NCBI GenBank assembly: GCA_964497585.1
Contig: CAZCDS010000049.1
Coordinates: 1 to 48,959 of the forward strand
Origin: CAZCDS01 sp964497585
GTDB taxonomy: Bacteria > Desulfobacterota > Desulfomonilia > Desulfomonilales > Desulfomonilaceae
DNA length: 48,959 nucleotides
Direction: 5' to 3'
Part shown: positions 40,729-48,959 of the stretch, in pieces
Layout: each line of letters opens with the position of its first letter
Numbering within the stretch: position 1 is the stretch's first letter
Notes under the pieces: generated by a model
Databases searched by the model: none
Told to the model about the DNA's origin: nothing
What the model saw: the letters and a program-made list of their open reading frames with translations, nothing else
Position numbers and translations under genes: made by a program

Positions 40729-43104
40729 ATGAGTCAGGGAATCGACAAGTTCAGCGGCAGCAAGCATAAGAATCCTCCTTCCAAGAAGGGAAACGGCGAC
40801 TATGAGGGCGTTCAAAATGAGAAAGAATCATCTTGCAACGGCAACAGCGAATCGATGGGCCTGCACTCCACGCCTGATTGCTTCTTTCTTGAAACGCAGA
40901 AACTAAAGCAGATGTATCGTCATTTCAGGGAACGCGATGACGGGAAGTCAATTGAGGATCGCTTGTATGAGATAGACCAGGCCTTTCTGCAACTGGAACA
41001 AATCCAAGGACAGTACTCTGAAGCGGTGCTGGCTCAGGATCTGACACGCCTACTCTGTAGACTAATCCCCCTGATGCAGATTGCGCAAGAGGCCGGTATG
41101 AGCCGATACAGGATTCGCCAACAGATCCTGAACGCATGGCGAATCCATGGACTATCTTCGTTTGGTCGTCACGTTCAGCAATGGCCCAGAGGGTATCCTG
41201 GTGATTTTGAAATAATAGACATGATTGTGGATCGCCGTGAACGTCAGCCGGCGAATTCCATAGGAGGCTCACTGGGTACAATCGCTGTGAATTCGCCTAT
41301 TGCGAGGCAGCATCGAGAGAAGCTCCTCATTCAGGCTGACGAAGTCCGGCAAGCCTGTGAAACACTGATGAATCCCAGAATCCTTTCCGTCGCCTGCGGG
41401 TCCTCCCGAGATCTCGAAAGTGTGCAGGAAGAGATCAAGTCTTCCGGCGCTGAAATCTGGCTGGTAGATCTCGATGACGAGGCTCTCGCCGAGTCTTCGA
41501 AAAGGCTTTCAGGGATTCAAAGAAACATCAGAGTCGTCCACGCCAACATTCTGAGTGAGACCGAGCATCTTTTCGAATTACTGGGGCAGACAGACGGTTT
41601 TCACCTGGTCTATGCCGGAGGACTATTTGACTATCTGAGCAACAAGTTCATTCGGGAACTTATAGTAAGGTTTTGCCAAATTGTTTTGCCCGGAGGAACC
41701 CTCATGTTCAACAACATCGGAACCGGGAACCCTTACCGGCCATGGATTGAGATCACAGCTCGATGGCGGTTGAAGCATCGCGGCAGACGGGAAATGGAGA
41801 GTTTTCTCGAATTGACCGGTTTTGAAAACACCAGCCTTGAGCCGGATCCAAGTGAACTCACCTGGATAGCCAAGGCCCGCCGCAAACATGAGTCCATCAG
41901 GACGGAGCTGACCGCGAAAGGAATGTTTATGATCGCTCATGAAAGTCGGAATGGACCGGTAAATGGAGCCTGTAAATCGGACATTCCCGATGCACCATCG
42001 CCGGCGCACGACACTCTGGCAACAAAGCCTGAGCCCGAATCATCGAGACGGAGAAAATCCGTTGGAACCACGGTCAAACGAACTGTCGCGTTTTGGGGAC
42101 GATTTGCAGCCTTTATGACGGTGAGCTATGTCTTTTGGATTCCCGTCCATTGGGTACTGTCCATGTTGCAAGCTTGGGGAATCTTCTCGCCTGATTTCCT
42201 CTTTCTCGTCTATCCGGGCACGCCTTCGGATATTCGCTTTGCGGGCCCGCCTGGATTGATGCGTCGGTTGCTTCATGGAACGGCACGCCCCGGCGGCATA
42301 ATTTGGGGTAAGGATCTCCGCGCAATCACCCTCGTGACGCCGAACGTTCCGGCGGAATTCGTGGGAGACGCCGGCCTCTGTACGCAGATTGTGGATCAAC
42401 TTCTGGACCTCCAGAGGTCGTGGGGAGCCAAAACGATTGCCGTAGCCGGGACGTTGCCAAAGATCCTTCAAGAGCGAGAGCCACGAACCGGAACGATGCC
42501 GTTCTGTTCGGGCATTCTGGGAACGGTCTTCTGTGTTGTCTCCACGGTAAAGGCAATACTGAGAGGTAGAGGTCTCGATTCGCAGGATCTTGCGCTTATG
42601 ATCGTGGGGGCTCGCGGATTCATTGGCGCTCCGATCGCTGAGCACCTCAGTAATCTCGGATTCCGGCGAGTGGTGAAGACGGATCTGACCGCCAAAGACG
42701 GGTGCCTCCCGCCGCAAGATGCTGTAGGAATTATTTCCGAGATGAACATGGTCGTAGTCGTAACCGCTCGCGGGGAAGATTTCACACCGTACGCGGAACA
42801 TCTAACCTCGGGAACAACTGTCATCGACGATACGCATCCGAAGATTCGGGGAGAACTGCGCAACACAATCATCAGAAAAGGCTGCTTGTTTTACAAAGTA
42901 GCCGTATGCAAAGAGGGTACGATGTTTCGGCCCGGTCTGCCGGGGTACGGGCCGGTGGAGAGCGTCCCTTATTCCAGGTGGCCGGGATGCGCGGTAGAAG
43001 CATTTGTGAAGGCGTCGTCCAAACGAGGTCATGAAATCACCGAACAAACTGAATTCGATTTGGAGGCTGAAAGACTCGGATTGCGTCCTGTGCTTACTTC
43101 CTGA
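40729..43104 (+). CDS. PhcB-like methyltransferase fused to a Rossmann reductase-like domain
   Basis: This 791-residue protein has two halves. The N-terminal half (about 50-400) resembles class I methyltransferases of the PhcB type: the marker RGYPGDFEIIDMI (about 154) and the SAM motif ILSVACGSSRD (about 217). PhcB makes 3-hydroxy fatty acid methyl ester signals. A hydrophobic segment (about 454-480) follows. The C-terminal half (500-791) has NAD(P)-type VGARGFIGAPIAEHL (about 624) and a layout like acyl-ACP reductase or shikimate dehydrogenase-like proteins (GAKTIAVAGTLPKIL, TTVIDDTHPKIR, CAVEAFVKA). CGGAGG lies eight bases before the ATG at 40729; the frame is open to 40555. A link to fatty-acid-derived signalling is inference. 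A small membrane protein gene follows 82 bases later. Confidence 0.7.
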   Translation: MSQGIDKFSGSKHKNPPSKKGNGDYEGVQNEKESSCNGNSESMGLHSTPDCFFLETQKLKQMYRHFRERDDGKSIEDRLYEIDQAFLQLEQIQGQYSEAVLAQDLTRLLCRLIPLMQIAQEAGMSRYRIRQQILNAWRIHGLSSFGRHVQQWPRGYPGDFEIIDMIVDRRERQPANSIGGSLGTIAVNSPIARQHREKLLIQADEVRQACETLMNPRILSVACGSSRDLESVQEEIKSSGAEIWLVDLDDEALAESSKRLSGIQRNIRVVHANILSETEHLFELLGQTDGFHLVYAGGLFDYLSNKFIRELIVRFCQIVLPGGTLMFNNIGTGNPYRPWIEITARWRLKHRGRREMESFLELTGFENTSLEPDPSELTWIAKARRKHESIRTELTAKGMFMIAHESRNGPVNGACKSDIPDAPSPAHDTLATKPEPESSRRRKSVGTTVKRTVAFWGRFAAFMTVSYVFWIPVHWVLSMLQAWGIFSPDFLFLVYPGTPSDIRFAGPPGLMRRLLHGTARPGGIIWGKDLRAITLVTPNVPAEFVGDAGLCTQIVDQLLDLQRSWGAKTIAVAGTLPKILQEREPRTGTMPFCSGILGTVFCVVSTVKAILRGRGLDSQDLALMIVGARGFIGAPIAEHLSNLGFRRVVKTDLTAKDGCLPPQDAVGIISEMNMVVVVTARGEDFTPYAEHLTSGTTVIDDTHPKIRGELRNTIIRKGCLFYKVAVCKEGTMFRPGLPGYGPVESVPYSRWPGCAVEAFVKASSKRGHEITEQTEFDLEAERLGLRPVLTS

Positions 43105-43186
43105 CGAATCCTCGTCCGCCTCTACTGGCGTGGCATTGTCGACTCGTCAATTGCACGGGAAGAAAGTCTCACAAAAGGAGGACCTC

Positions 43187-43576
43187 ATGGCAAAAATGTC
43201 AATCTTGTTGAGGATGGCAATGATTGTTCCTCTCACAGCTGTGGTTCTGGTATTGTTACCTGTTGGGGCGATTCTCCTGTCGATCCTATGGCCTGTCGCC
43301 TGGATAGTCGACGCTATTGCGGCTTTGCGCTACAAACTCGTACCCAAACCTGACGATCCTGAGATATTCGTCGTCGAGCAGACCGCTTTCGGCCGTATCC
43401 TTGAGAAGAGTTGGCTCGAATGGACCTGCCATTGGTTAGGTACGGGTCTCTTGGCGGCGTTCATGGCAAGCACGGCGCTTTTCGGAGCAGTATTGTCGGC
43501 GATCAGGTCAATACTCAAGGGAATTCCTAGCTTCAAGACGATTAGCCGCAACACAAGCAAGTTGAAGGGTCATTGA
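43187..43576 (+). CDS. Small membrane protein
   Basis: This 129-residue protein has two close hydrophobic segments near the N-terminus (about 8-28 and 30-45: MIVPLTAVVLVLLPVGAILL, WPVAWIVDAIAAL) and a third at about 85-105 (GLLAAFMASTALFGAVLSA). The ATG at 43187 is preceded by AAAAGGAGG; the in-frame extension to 43031 overlaps the upstream gene and lacks a ribosome site. It is probably co-transcribed with the methyltransferase fusion. No family is recognised. Confidence 0.7.
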   Translation: MAKMSILLRMAMIVPLTAVVLVLLPVGAILLSILWPVAWIVDAIAALRYKLVPKPDDPEIFVVEQTAFGRILEKSWLEWTCHWLGTGLLAAFMASTALFGAVLSAIRSILKGIPSFKTISRNTSKLKGH

Positions 43577-43634
43577 AAAGGAGTAGGGGACACAAGTTAT
43601 TCGGTCCGCCCTCGTTCTTTTCAACCCGTTTTAA

Positions 43635-43885
43635 GCTCAAAATCACTCGGATCGCATCTCAACTGCCTTCTCGTCCATTTCTGTGTTCCTGCCGGTGCGC
43701 GGACCTTCCACGCTCAAGGGGGCCGTGACCAGAAACACCAGTGAAGACAAGAAGATGAACTAAATAATAGTTATTAGTTGTGATTTTCCCTGAAACGGCT
43801 ATGCTAGACTATTGCCGACTTCAGAAACTTGCTCAGAATTAGGCTGAGGGCTTCTGAGCAAGAATCTCTAGCTTGGGACAATCCC
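43635..43885. repeat. Degenerate dispersed repeat, copy 2
   Basis: It aligns with 3258-3520 (see that entry): GATCGCATCTCA, CTTCTCGTCC, GTGAAGACA, TAATAGTTATTA, TGAAACGG, GCTCAGAATT and GAATCTC occur in the same order and at similar distances. On the minus strand the first part reads NTEMDEKAVEMRSE, close to the TETDEKPPERRSE of copy 1. It lies between the small membrane protein and the transporter gene and contains no gene. Confidence 0.5.
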
Positions 43886-43991
43886 GTTTCGCTGAACTCG
43901 ACGGCGTGATAGACTCCTGTAGAGGCAATCGGCGGACCCCAAACGGTCATCTCCCTTTGGGCACGATGAGCAATATCGAGGTGGAGTCAGC

Positions 43992-44891
43992 TTGAGCCAC
44001 ATCAACCAGTCGTCGACCAGTATTCCCTTGACCGGTGTAGTGCTCCTTGTCGTGCTCTGCCTAACCTGGGGCGGGAACCTGGTCACCATAAAGGTTAGCA
44101 ACCAAGGCATTTCACCTATCATGGCGGCCACTATCCGCTCCATTGTAGCAAGCTTCTTGCTCTGGCTTTATGCAATGACGGTCAGGGAGCGGGTCTTTCT
44201 CCCGCGAGGTTTCTTGAGGCACGGACCGACCTTGGGCTTGTTATTCGGTGTCCAGTTTATCTTTCTCTATCGTGGGCTCGCGCTAACCGATGCATCCAGA
44301 GCTGTGATTTTTATCTATACCCAGCCGTTATGGACTTTGCTCCTTGCTCACCTGTTCTTGCACGACGAACAACTAGGAGTCTCGAAAGCCGCGGGGGCTA
44401 TCATTTCCTTGGTAGGACTCTGTTTGGTCTTCGGGTCACGATCAATGACGCTAGGGCCCTCCTATTGGGTAGGGGATCTGATGGAGATTGGAACCGGCTT
44501 TCTCTGGGCCTCGACCACCATATACGTGAAGAGGTTCATTTGGAACGCCCCGATCACTCATTTCCAGACGCTCTTTGCGCAGCTCTTTTTCTCCATTCCC
44601 CTGCTGGTCGTCGCTTCACTGTCGTTCGAATGGGGAGTGCCCGTCTCCCTCACTGAGCCTGTGATAGCAGCCCTATTCTACCAATCGACAATCGTGGCCT
44701 TCGCCAGTTACTTGGCGTGGTTTTGGCTACTCCACCGATTCCAGGCTGGCCGTATCTCTGCGTTCACCTTCCTGACCCCCATATTTGGCGTCATTCTTAG
44801 CGCGGTTTTTCTTCACGAGCATCTGACGGTCTTACTATGGATCGGTCTCATCATGGTTGCCGGTGGAATCTACCTTGTGAATAGGGCGTAG
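43992..44891 (+). CDS. EamA-family (DMT) transporter
   Basis: This 299-residue protein has about ten transmembrane helices in two related halves, each an EamA domain of the drug/metabolite transporter superfamily. Family marks include VLCLTWGGNLVTIK in helix 1, AVIFIYTQPLWTLLLAHLFLHD in the first half (written shortened as IYTQPLWTLLLAHL) and FTFLTPIFGVILSAVFLHE in the second. Such proteins export amino acids, nucleotides or other small metabolites; the substrate cannot be predicted. A TTG start at 43992 is preceded by GAGGTGGAG. The gene stands alone. It lies downstream of the methyltransferase fusion, so export of a product is conceivable, but a repeat separates them. Confidence 0.9.
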   Translation: MSHINQSSTSIPLTGVVLLVVLCLTWGGNLVTIKVSNQGISPIMAATIRSIVASFLLWLYAMTVRERVFLPRGFLRHGPTLGLLFGVQFIFLYRGLALTDASRAVIFIYTQPLWTLLLAHLFLHDEQLGVSKAAGAIISLVGLCLVFGSRSMTLGPSYWVGDLMEIGTGFLWASTTIYVKRFIWNAPITHFQTLFAQLFFSIPLLVVASLSFEWGVPVSLTEPVIAALFYQSTIVAFASYLAWFWLLHRFQAGRISAFTFLTPIFGVILSAVFLHEHLTVLLWIGLIMVAGGIYLVNRA

Positions 44892-45330
44892 ACAGAAAAT
44901 CTCGGCACCCTGACCTGACTGTAACGCGGTAATGATGGGCAACATGCATGCGCTCCAGATTGTCACGCGACATACTTTTCCCTTCTCTCATTAGATGAGA
45001 CATCGCAGGTTCAAACCGGCAATCGCTTAGATCGCCTCTTGGACGCCTTTTCCTTCGTTTCCGTGATTTGCGGAGACGAGGGCTCATCCCGTGCGAGGAG
45101 TACACCGACGGATATCAGGTGTCATATCATCAAGTTATCTCCTATTCCGACTCGACTCGGTCCAAAACTTCCTAAAGCGGCCATCCCTCAACATGGCCAA
45201 CTGCGGAGCTTCGCGCAGAAACGCTCTCACGGTGCTTCTCGTCCATTTCTCTGCGTGGTCTCGGACGTACCTAGAAGCTGTGGTAAGGTGGGAAACAGTG
45301 CCAGGCTGATTTGGAGACTCCCGCACGGAC
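44892..45330. other. Intergenic DNA with partial repeat traces
   Basis: No gene is supported. The minus strand at 45003-45070 reads ITETKEKASKRRSKRL, similar to the coding-like part of the dispersed repeats at 3258 and 43635. A further weak likeness lies at 45225-45260 (CTTCTCGTCCATTTCT). Nothing else is seen. Confidence 0.35.
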
Positions 45331-45561
45331 ATGTCCCACGAAGAAAGAAAAGAAAAAGCCCGCATCTTTGATCTCTTGGTGAACAACTACGGTGTGCCGG
45401 TTTGGACAAGATGGCCTTTGACCGTGGGGCCAAAGGAGTGGTATGTCCGAATTCTTGGAAAAGACCGCTGATTCAAGACAAATGTGGAAATTCGGGTCGC
45501 CGGGTCATTTTCGGAAGCGCAGCAACGCCGATTTGCGGATCGAAATCCCACGGAAAGCTAG
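45331..45561 (+). pseudogene. Small open frame with an in-frame TGA, possibly a broken gene
   Basis: ATG at 45331 opens a frame with protein-like composition (ARIFDLLVNNYGVPVWTRWP, VGPKEWYVRILGKDR) up to TGA at 45469. In the same frame it continues FKTNVEIRVAGSFSEAQQRR to TAG at 45559, giving about 75 residues. Both halves look coding, so a nonsense change such as TGG to TGA is the simplest reading. No selenocysteine element was recognised. The ribosome site is weak. No family is recognised. Confidence 0.3.
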
Positions 45562-45667
45562 TTGATGAGTCAGAACAACGCGTATTCGGGATATCGCGGA
45601 ATGATGCCGGTGAATATCGGGCACACCGCGCAACCTGTCGTGACTCCGGAAGACAGCGAGATCTATC

Positions 45668-47357
45668 ATGGAAAGAATCACCGGATCGGATAGCGCAAGG
45701 AATGCAATCAAGGCGATCGTAACAATCGCCGACGCTGTTATGCTGGGAGGCGACTGCAATATGTCAGGCGAGTACGGGCAGGCGTTTGAGGAAGCCCTGC
45801 GTACACTCAGTCCCGAGATCTATGGAACCATGAATGACCCGAGGAGCGTAGAGCTTGACGGTTTGAGATTCGTTCTGGACAGACTTCCACGGGGTATTGA
45901 AGGCTGCAATCGCATTGTTCTCACCTCCCTGGACGACTTGGAAGGGGCCTCGTTTGAGAGGGTCCAAGCACCCAAGAGAAGGGCAATATCCTATCGGGTA
46001 CATGAGAGAGAGAGAGATCTCCTCCGTCGTAACAAGGGGACGATCCGAAATCTACGATCTTCTGACACATCTGACCTTTCTCCACGTTGAAGCCAAGAAG
46101 ATTTATCGCCGCACGGGAGACGAGTTAGGTAATACGACAGCGGAATGGAATGAACTGGAAGCGTATCTGGACCGCGAAGCCGAGTCACGTGGCCTGCCAC
46201 TGGACCAGGCAATCTGGCATCTCAGCGTCATATTGGGCAGAACCTATAGTGAAACCAGGGAGACATACGACTACTTTGAAACGACCGGGCACGAAGGGAA
46301 CGACAAGAGGAATTTTTTTGATATCATTTACAAACTGGGCAAACTTGGAGAGGAAAGCCTTGCAAAGGATCACCGCCTGATCGTTCATTTGGCGGTCGCT
46401 CTGTCCTCGAGCCTCCTGGGGAATCATATCTATGGGAGAAAATGGGCTGAGGCCATAAGAGACGAACTGTCTGCGCTCGGGTTGCAGGATCGGCCCTTTC
46501 ACGTCATAAGCTCAAACCTGCACAGCGCAATGAACCTGTTGTACGGATATGCGGCAGTCGGACCCGGGAAGCATGGACGGTACGGCGAGAACGTGTATAG
46601 CTTCATCCAAAGGATTCGGAACGAAGAAGATCACGTGAGAGACTTTGCCCGAAATCACGGCTTCCATGAAATTCCGGACGCGAGCGGAACCATGGCTGAC
46701 TGTCAGGTGGTGGACTCCTCGATGCTCACGACCCTTGATCATCACCCGGCGATGCGGTTCAACACCTGGATGATGCGGGAAGAGAAGCCCGTGATTCTCG
46801 TGATGGACCATGCTTTCGGTATTCAAGGCTATGAGTTGATGGTAGAACTTCTGAAATCCCTTCACTGGGGAGAGTCTTCAAAACGGTCCGGGGTTCGTTC
46901 CGTTTCCGTAATGGGGAAAGCGGGCACATTGGTCGGAAATAGGGGGGACATAATTCTTCCGTCGGCCCATACGCTGTGTGGGGCCCCTGTCAGCTTTTTC
47001 GTGGACAATGATTTGACCTGCGAAGATTTCGATGAGTCCGCAACGGTATATTCCGGACCAGTCCTGACGGCTCTCGGCACTTCGCTGCAGAATCGGGACG
47101 TGCTCGAAGGTTTTCGGACATCGGACTGGAAGGGTGTCGGAGTGGAGATGGAGGGCTTCCACTATCACAACGCCATCCATGTTGCCGTCATCAAGGGACA
47201 CGTTTCCAGAGACGTACGAGTCAGATATGCCTACTACGCATCGGATAACCCGCTTGTCGAGGGCCAAACTCTGGCCGCTGCTCGCACGGGTGAGGAACTG
47301 TTCCAACCAACGTACATGGTAACAAAAGCCATTCTCCACAAGATTTTGGGTCTGTAA
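45668..47357 (+). pseudogene. Nucleoside phosphorylase-like protein, split by a frameshift in a GA tract
   Basis: Frame one (ATG 45668) runs EEALRTLSPEIYGTMNDPRS, then VLDRLPRGIEGCNRIVLTSL and APKRRAISYRVHERE. At the (GA)7 tract 46004-46017 the continuation moves to another frame, ISSVVTRGRSEIYDLLTHLT, which runs to 47357. One extra GA unit would join both parts into a protein of about 562 residues. The C-terminal part has phosphorylase-like motifs: SVMGKAGTLVGNRGDI, AGTL, FVDNDLTCEDFD and GVEMEGFHYHNA (compare the VEMEA motif of MTA/SAH nucleosidases). I recall a similar family annotated DUF6909, unsure. If not broken, the second part could start at ATG 46002. Phase variation, a true mutation or a sequence error are all possible. 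Confidence 0.7.
46004..46017 (+). repeat. (GA)7 dinucleotide tract at a frame break
   Basis: Seven GA units lie exactly where the coding frame changes in the phosphorylase-like gene. Eight units would keep the two frames together. Short tandem repeats of this kind can slip during replication. Confidence 0.85.
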
Positions 47358-48091
47358 CCGAAGATAGCCCTGAGATCTTATGAATCCGGGGTAATTGAGC
47401 GTGATACGAGTGATTTTTCAGGTTCTGGTAGACCAGTGAATCAGTCCTACAGGCTGATCGCCAAGCCCTCTACCGCCTGGAGGTCACTCCTCAGTGGCGT
47501 CTCTGGATGAGTCCAAGTTCGAAAAACGGCCTGTATCAGTTGCCACGTGACAAGTGATACGAGCAATTTTCTGTTTGCTCGGTATAGGAAGACTTCGGTC
47601 CTACCTTCTGCTTGAGCGGGCTCTTCTCTCAAGAAAAAGCTCTGAGTCCGCTGGGACCGAGAGGAACCATTCCAAATAGCGGGATGGTTCGGTTCTCTCC
47701 ATGGTCCGCTCAAGCTCATCGGCGTCTCTCACCAGCTTCGTGACGATCTTTTCCAAAGCTTTCATCTGCCTATCCGATCTGTCCATGCGTCTCTGGTCCA
47801 GGCCGCCACGGCTCCCCAATGCGTCAAGCACTAATAATGACCATGCTCGGGGGCTTTATGTTGGAACCCGCGAGGAAAGAGACGTGACGGCTAGAATATT
47901 CGTACTCCTGCTGAATAGATCCGGTGTATCGGAAAGGGACTTGAGCCGTCGTACCCTTGCGGACCGACCTCAATGCTCGGGACCGAGGGTGAAAAAGGGT
48001 CGGTCCTCATTTTTTCTGCTGTCTGAAGAGACGGGCGCAGTTGCCGGAAGGCTGGAGGAAGGTACCATGAACCGTGCGGAAGCTTAAGGAA
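47358..48091. other. Noncoding region, possible decayed sequence
   Basis: This 734-base convergent region has no convincing gene. On the minus strand at 47650-47800 a helix-prone peptide (MDRSDRQMKALEKIVTKLVR, followed by DADELERTMERTEPSRYLEW) looks protein-like but has no ribosome site and ends in unlikely sequence; it may be a relic. GTGATACGAG occurs twice (47401 and 47553), each followed by a related ATTTT word. A terminator-like structure lies at 47961-48016. Confidence 0.4.
47961..48016 (+). terminator. Terminator-like hairpin with T-run
   Basis: GGACCGACC (47961-47969) pairs perfectly with GGTCGGTCC (47998-48006). The 28-base loop contains a second small stem, CTCGG/CCGAG. TCATTTTTTC follows. 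The orientation fits a plus-strand transcript, yet the nearest plus-strand gene ends 600 bases upstream at 47357. Confidence 0.5.
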
Positions 48092-48877
48092 TCATCTTCG
48101 TGCTGGGTCTTCAGCGTCCAGAAGACTCGGAGTCGGTAGGGTAAATGGGTCGTAATCCACGTTGAGGTTCTTGAGGACGGCTTTATAGGTATTTTCCATA
48201 AGGCTGGAAAGGTCCCGATCGGTGAGCCCTTCGGTGGGAATGGGGTCGCCTATGGTGACGGTAACATGGCCGGGTCTGAAGAGCGTCGCCTTCCTGGGCA
48301 TGACCTTGAATGCGCCGTTAGTGGTAACAGGCAGAATCGGCACCCCGGTCTTGATGGCCAGCCTGAAAGCACCCTTCTTGAAGGGCATGAGGTTGCCGTC
48401 ACGTGTTCGAGTGCCTTCAGGATAGATGATGACGCTCCACCCGTCGGACAATTTGTCGCTCGCCTGGTTAAGGCTCTTGACAGCCTGCTCCTTGTCGGCA
48501 CGGTCCAGGGAAACCGTTCCCATCCTCCCGAGCGCCCATCCCAGGAAAGGTATCTGGAGAACTTCCCTCTTGATCACCCAGAGAAAAGGTACCGGCAGAG
48601 TCCTGATAAGCGCTAGGATATCGGCGTTTCCCTGGTGGTTCGGTGTTACGATGTAGGAATGGGATGGGACCACGTTCTTCTCACCCTCCAGTGAAAAGGT
48701 CAAACCCATTGCCCTGGAGACTATTGATGCCCATACGCGCATGATCGAAAACCCCATTCGATCCGACCGGGTGAAGATACTCGTCACAATGACGGGCAGG
48801 GCTAATATGGGAGTCGCAAGGGCCAGAGTCACAGCAGAAAGGGCTAGCCGAGCGGGATAGGTGAATGGGTGAGTCAC
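48092..48877 (-). CDS. plsC: 1-acyl-sn-glycerol-3-phosphate acyltransferase (PlsC family)
   Basis: This 261-residue protein has the PlsC acyltransferase motifs: NHQGNAD with H81 and D86 (the HX4D catalytic pair), GTVSLDRAD, and YPEGTRTRDGN with E154, then PFKKGAFRLA and ILPVTTNG. It transfers an acyl chain to lysophosphatidic acid, making phosphatidic acid for membrane lipids. An N-terminal hydrophobic segment (about 10-35) anchors it in the inner membrane. The start is set at GTG 48877, six bases after AAGGAG; a TTG at 48883 would leave no spacer. Length is usual for the family. No operon partner is seen within the window. Confidence 0.92.
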   Translation of the reverse strand: MTHPFTYPARLALSAVTLALATPILALPVIVTSIFTRSDRMGFSIMRVWASIVSRAMGLTFSLEGEKNVVPSHSYIVTPNHQGNADILALIRTLPVPFLWVIKREVLQIPFLGWALGRMGTVSLDRADKEQAVKSLNQASDKLSDGWSVIIYPEGTRTRDGNLMPFKKGAFRLAIKTGVPILPVTTNGAFKVMPRKATLFRPGHVTVTIGDPIPTEGLTDRDLSSLMENTYKAVLKNLNVDYDPFTLPTPSLLDAEDPARR

Positions 48878-48959
48878 GAGCAACTCCTTAGGAACCGGTT
48901 TTCATGCGCCTGCTTGATCAGCTCTGTTGAGTGTCCAGGAAGCAGGCCCGTTTATGGGA

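Noticed and set aside
45402..45722. 106-codon plus-strand frame upstream of the phosphorylase-like gene
   Set aside because: Composition is arginine- and serine-rich without pattern; the overlapping frame starting at 45331 looks more coding-like.
45897..46001. Start of the 486-codon frame as a genuine N-terminus of the phosphorylase-like protein
   Set aside because: These codons lie opposite to good coding sequence in the first frame; the real continuity is across the GA tract.
1..48959. CRISPR arrays, rRNA or tRNA genes
   Set aside because: No regularly spaced palindromic repeats with unique spacers, no rRNA-like stretch and no convincing tRNA T-loop motif were found by reading.

Overview
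The window looks like an accessory, repeat-rich region of a Gram-negative bacterium. Support for that comes from exported OmpA-type proteins, Sec signal peptides and lipoboxes, an ECF sigma factor with its zinc-finger anti-sigma, strong GGAGG-type ribosome binding sites and moderately high GC. The abundance of exported caspase-like and CHAT peptidases and DUF4384 proteins would suit Desulfobacterota or Myxococcota, but this is inference; no rRNA or tRNA gene was seen to anchor the taxonomy.

Layout. (1) 1-5.1 kb: mobile DNA. There is a probable IS200/IS605-type right end at the very start, an IS1380-family transposase gene (139-1446), two decayed IS1380 pieces, a small secreted protein, a PH-like membrane protein and an ankyrin protein. 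(2) 5.2-7.4 kb: an AT-rich module with a replication-initiator-like winged-helix protein, a small HTH protein, three TGATWATC repeats at exact 32-bp spacing, twin dyads and a hairpin cluster; it may be a relic of an integrated plasmid or phage. (3) 7.5-22.6 kb, plus strand: two large exported TPR-CHAT proteases and a remnant of a third, an unknown secreted protein, an ankyrin lipoprotein, a large exported HEAT-repeat protein and a smaller relative, an IS5-type element, and a DUF4384 protein. (4) 23.2-31.6 kb, minus strand: three exported caspase-like proteases that end in ankyrin repeats, a PQQ-type beta-propeller, or ankyrin plus two PDZ domains. (5) 31.9-39.3 kb, plus strand: ECF sigma factor, anti-sigma factor, DUF4384-caspase, DUF4384 protein, OmpA protein, OmpA-caspase-DUF4384 fusion. 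(6) 39.5-48.9 kb: small exported or membrane proteins, a PhcB-like methyltransferase fused to a Rossmann reductase-like domain, an EamA transporter, a frameshifted nucleoside-phosphorylase-like gene and a PlsC acyltransferase.

The most striking feature is the 7.5-39.3 kb stretch. It holds five intact caspase-fold genes and two intact CHAT genes. All seven keep the His/Cys dyad, all appear exported, and each is joined to a different interaction module (TPR, ankyrin, PEGA, propeller, PDZ, OmpA, DUF4384). Non-catalytic proteins built from the same modules sit between them, and a sigma/anti-sigma pair lies in the middle. I infer a cell-envelope proteolytic network, possibly under ECF sigma control, in which a conserved protease core has been duplicated and given new sensor domains. 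Direct sequence evidence for shuffling is the near-identical N-terminal half and upstream region shared by the 25.9-28.1 and 28.8-31.6 kb genes, whose C-terminal halves are unrelated. Substrates and biological role cannot be read from the sequence.
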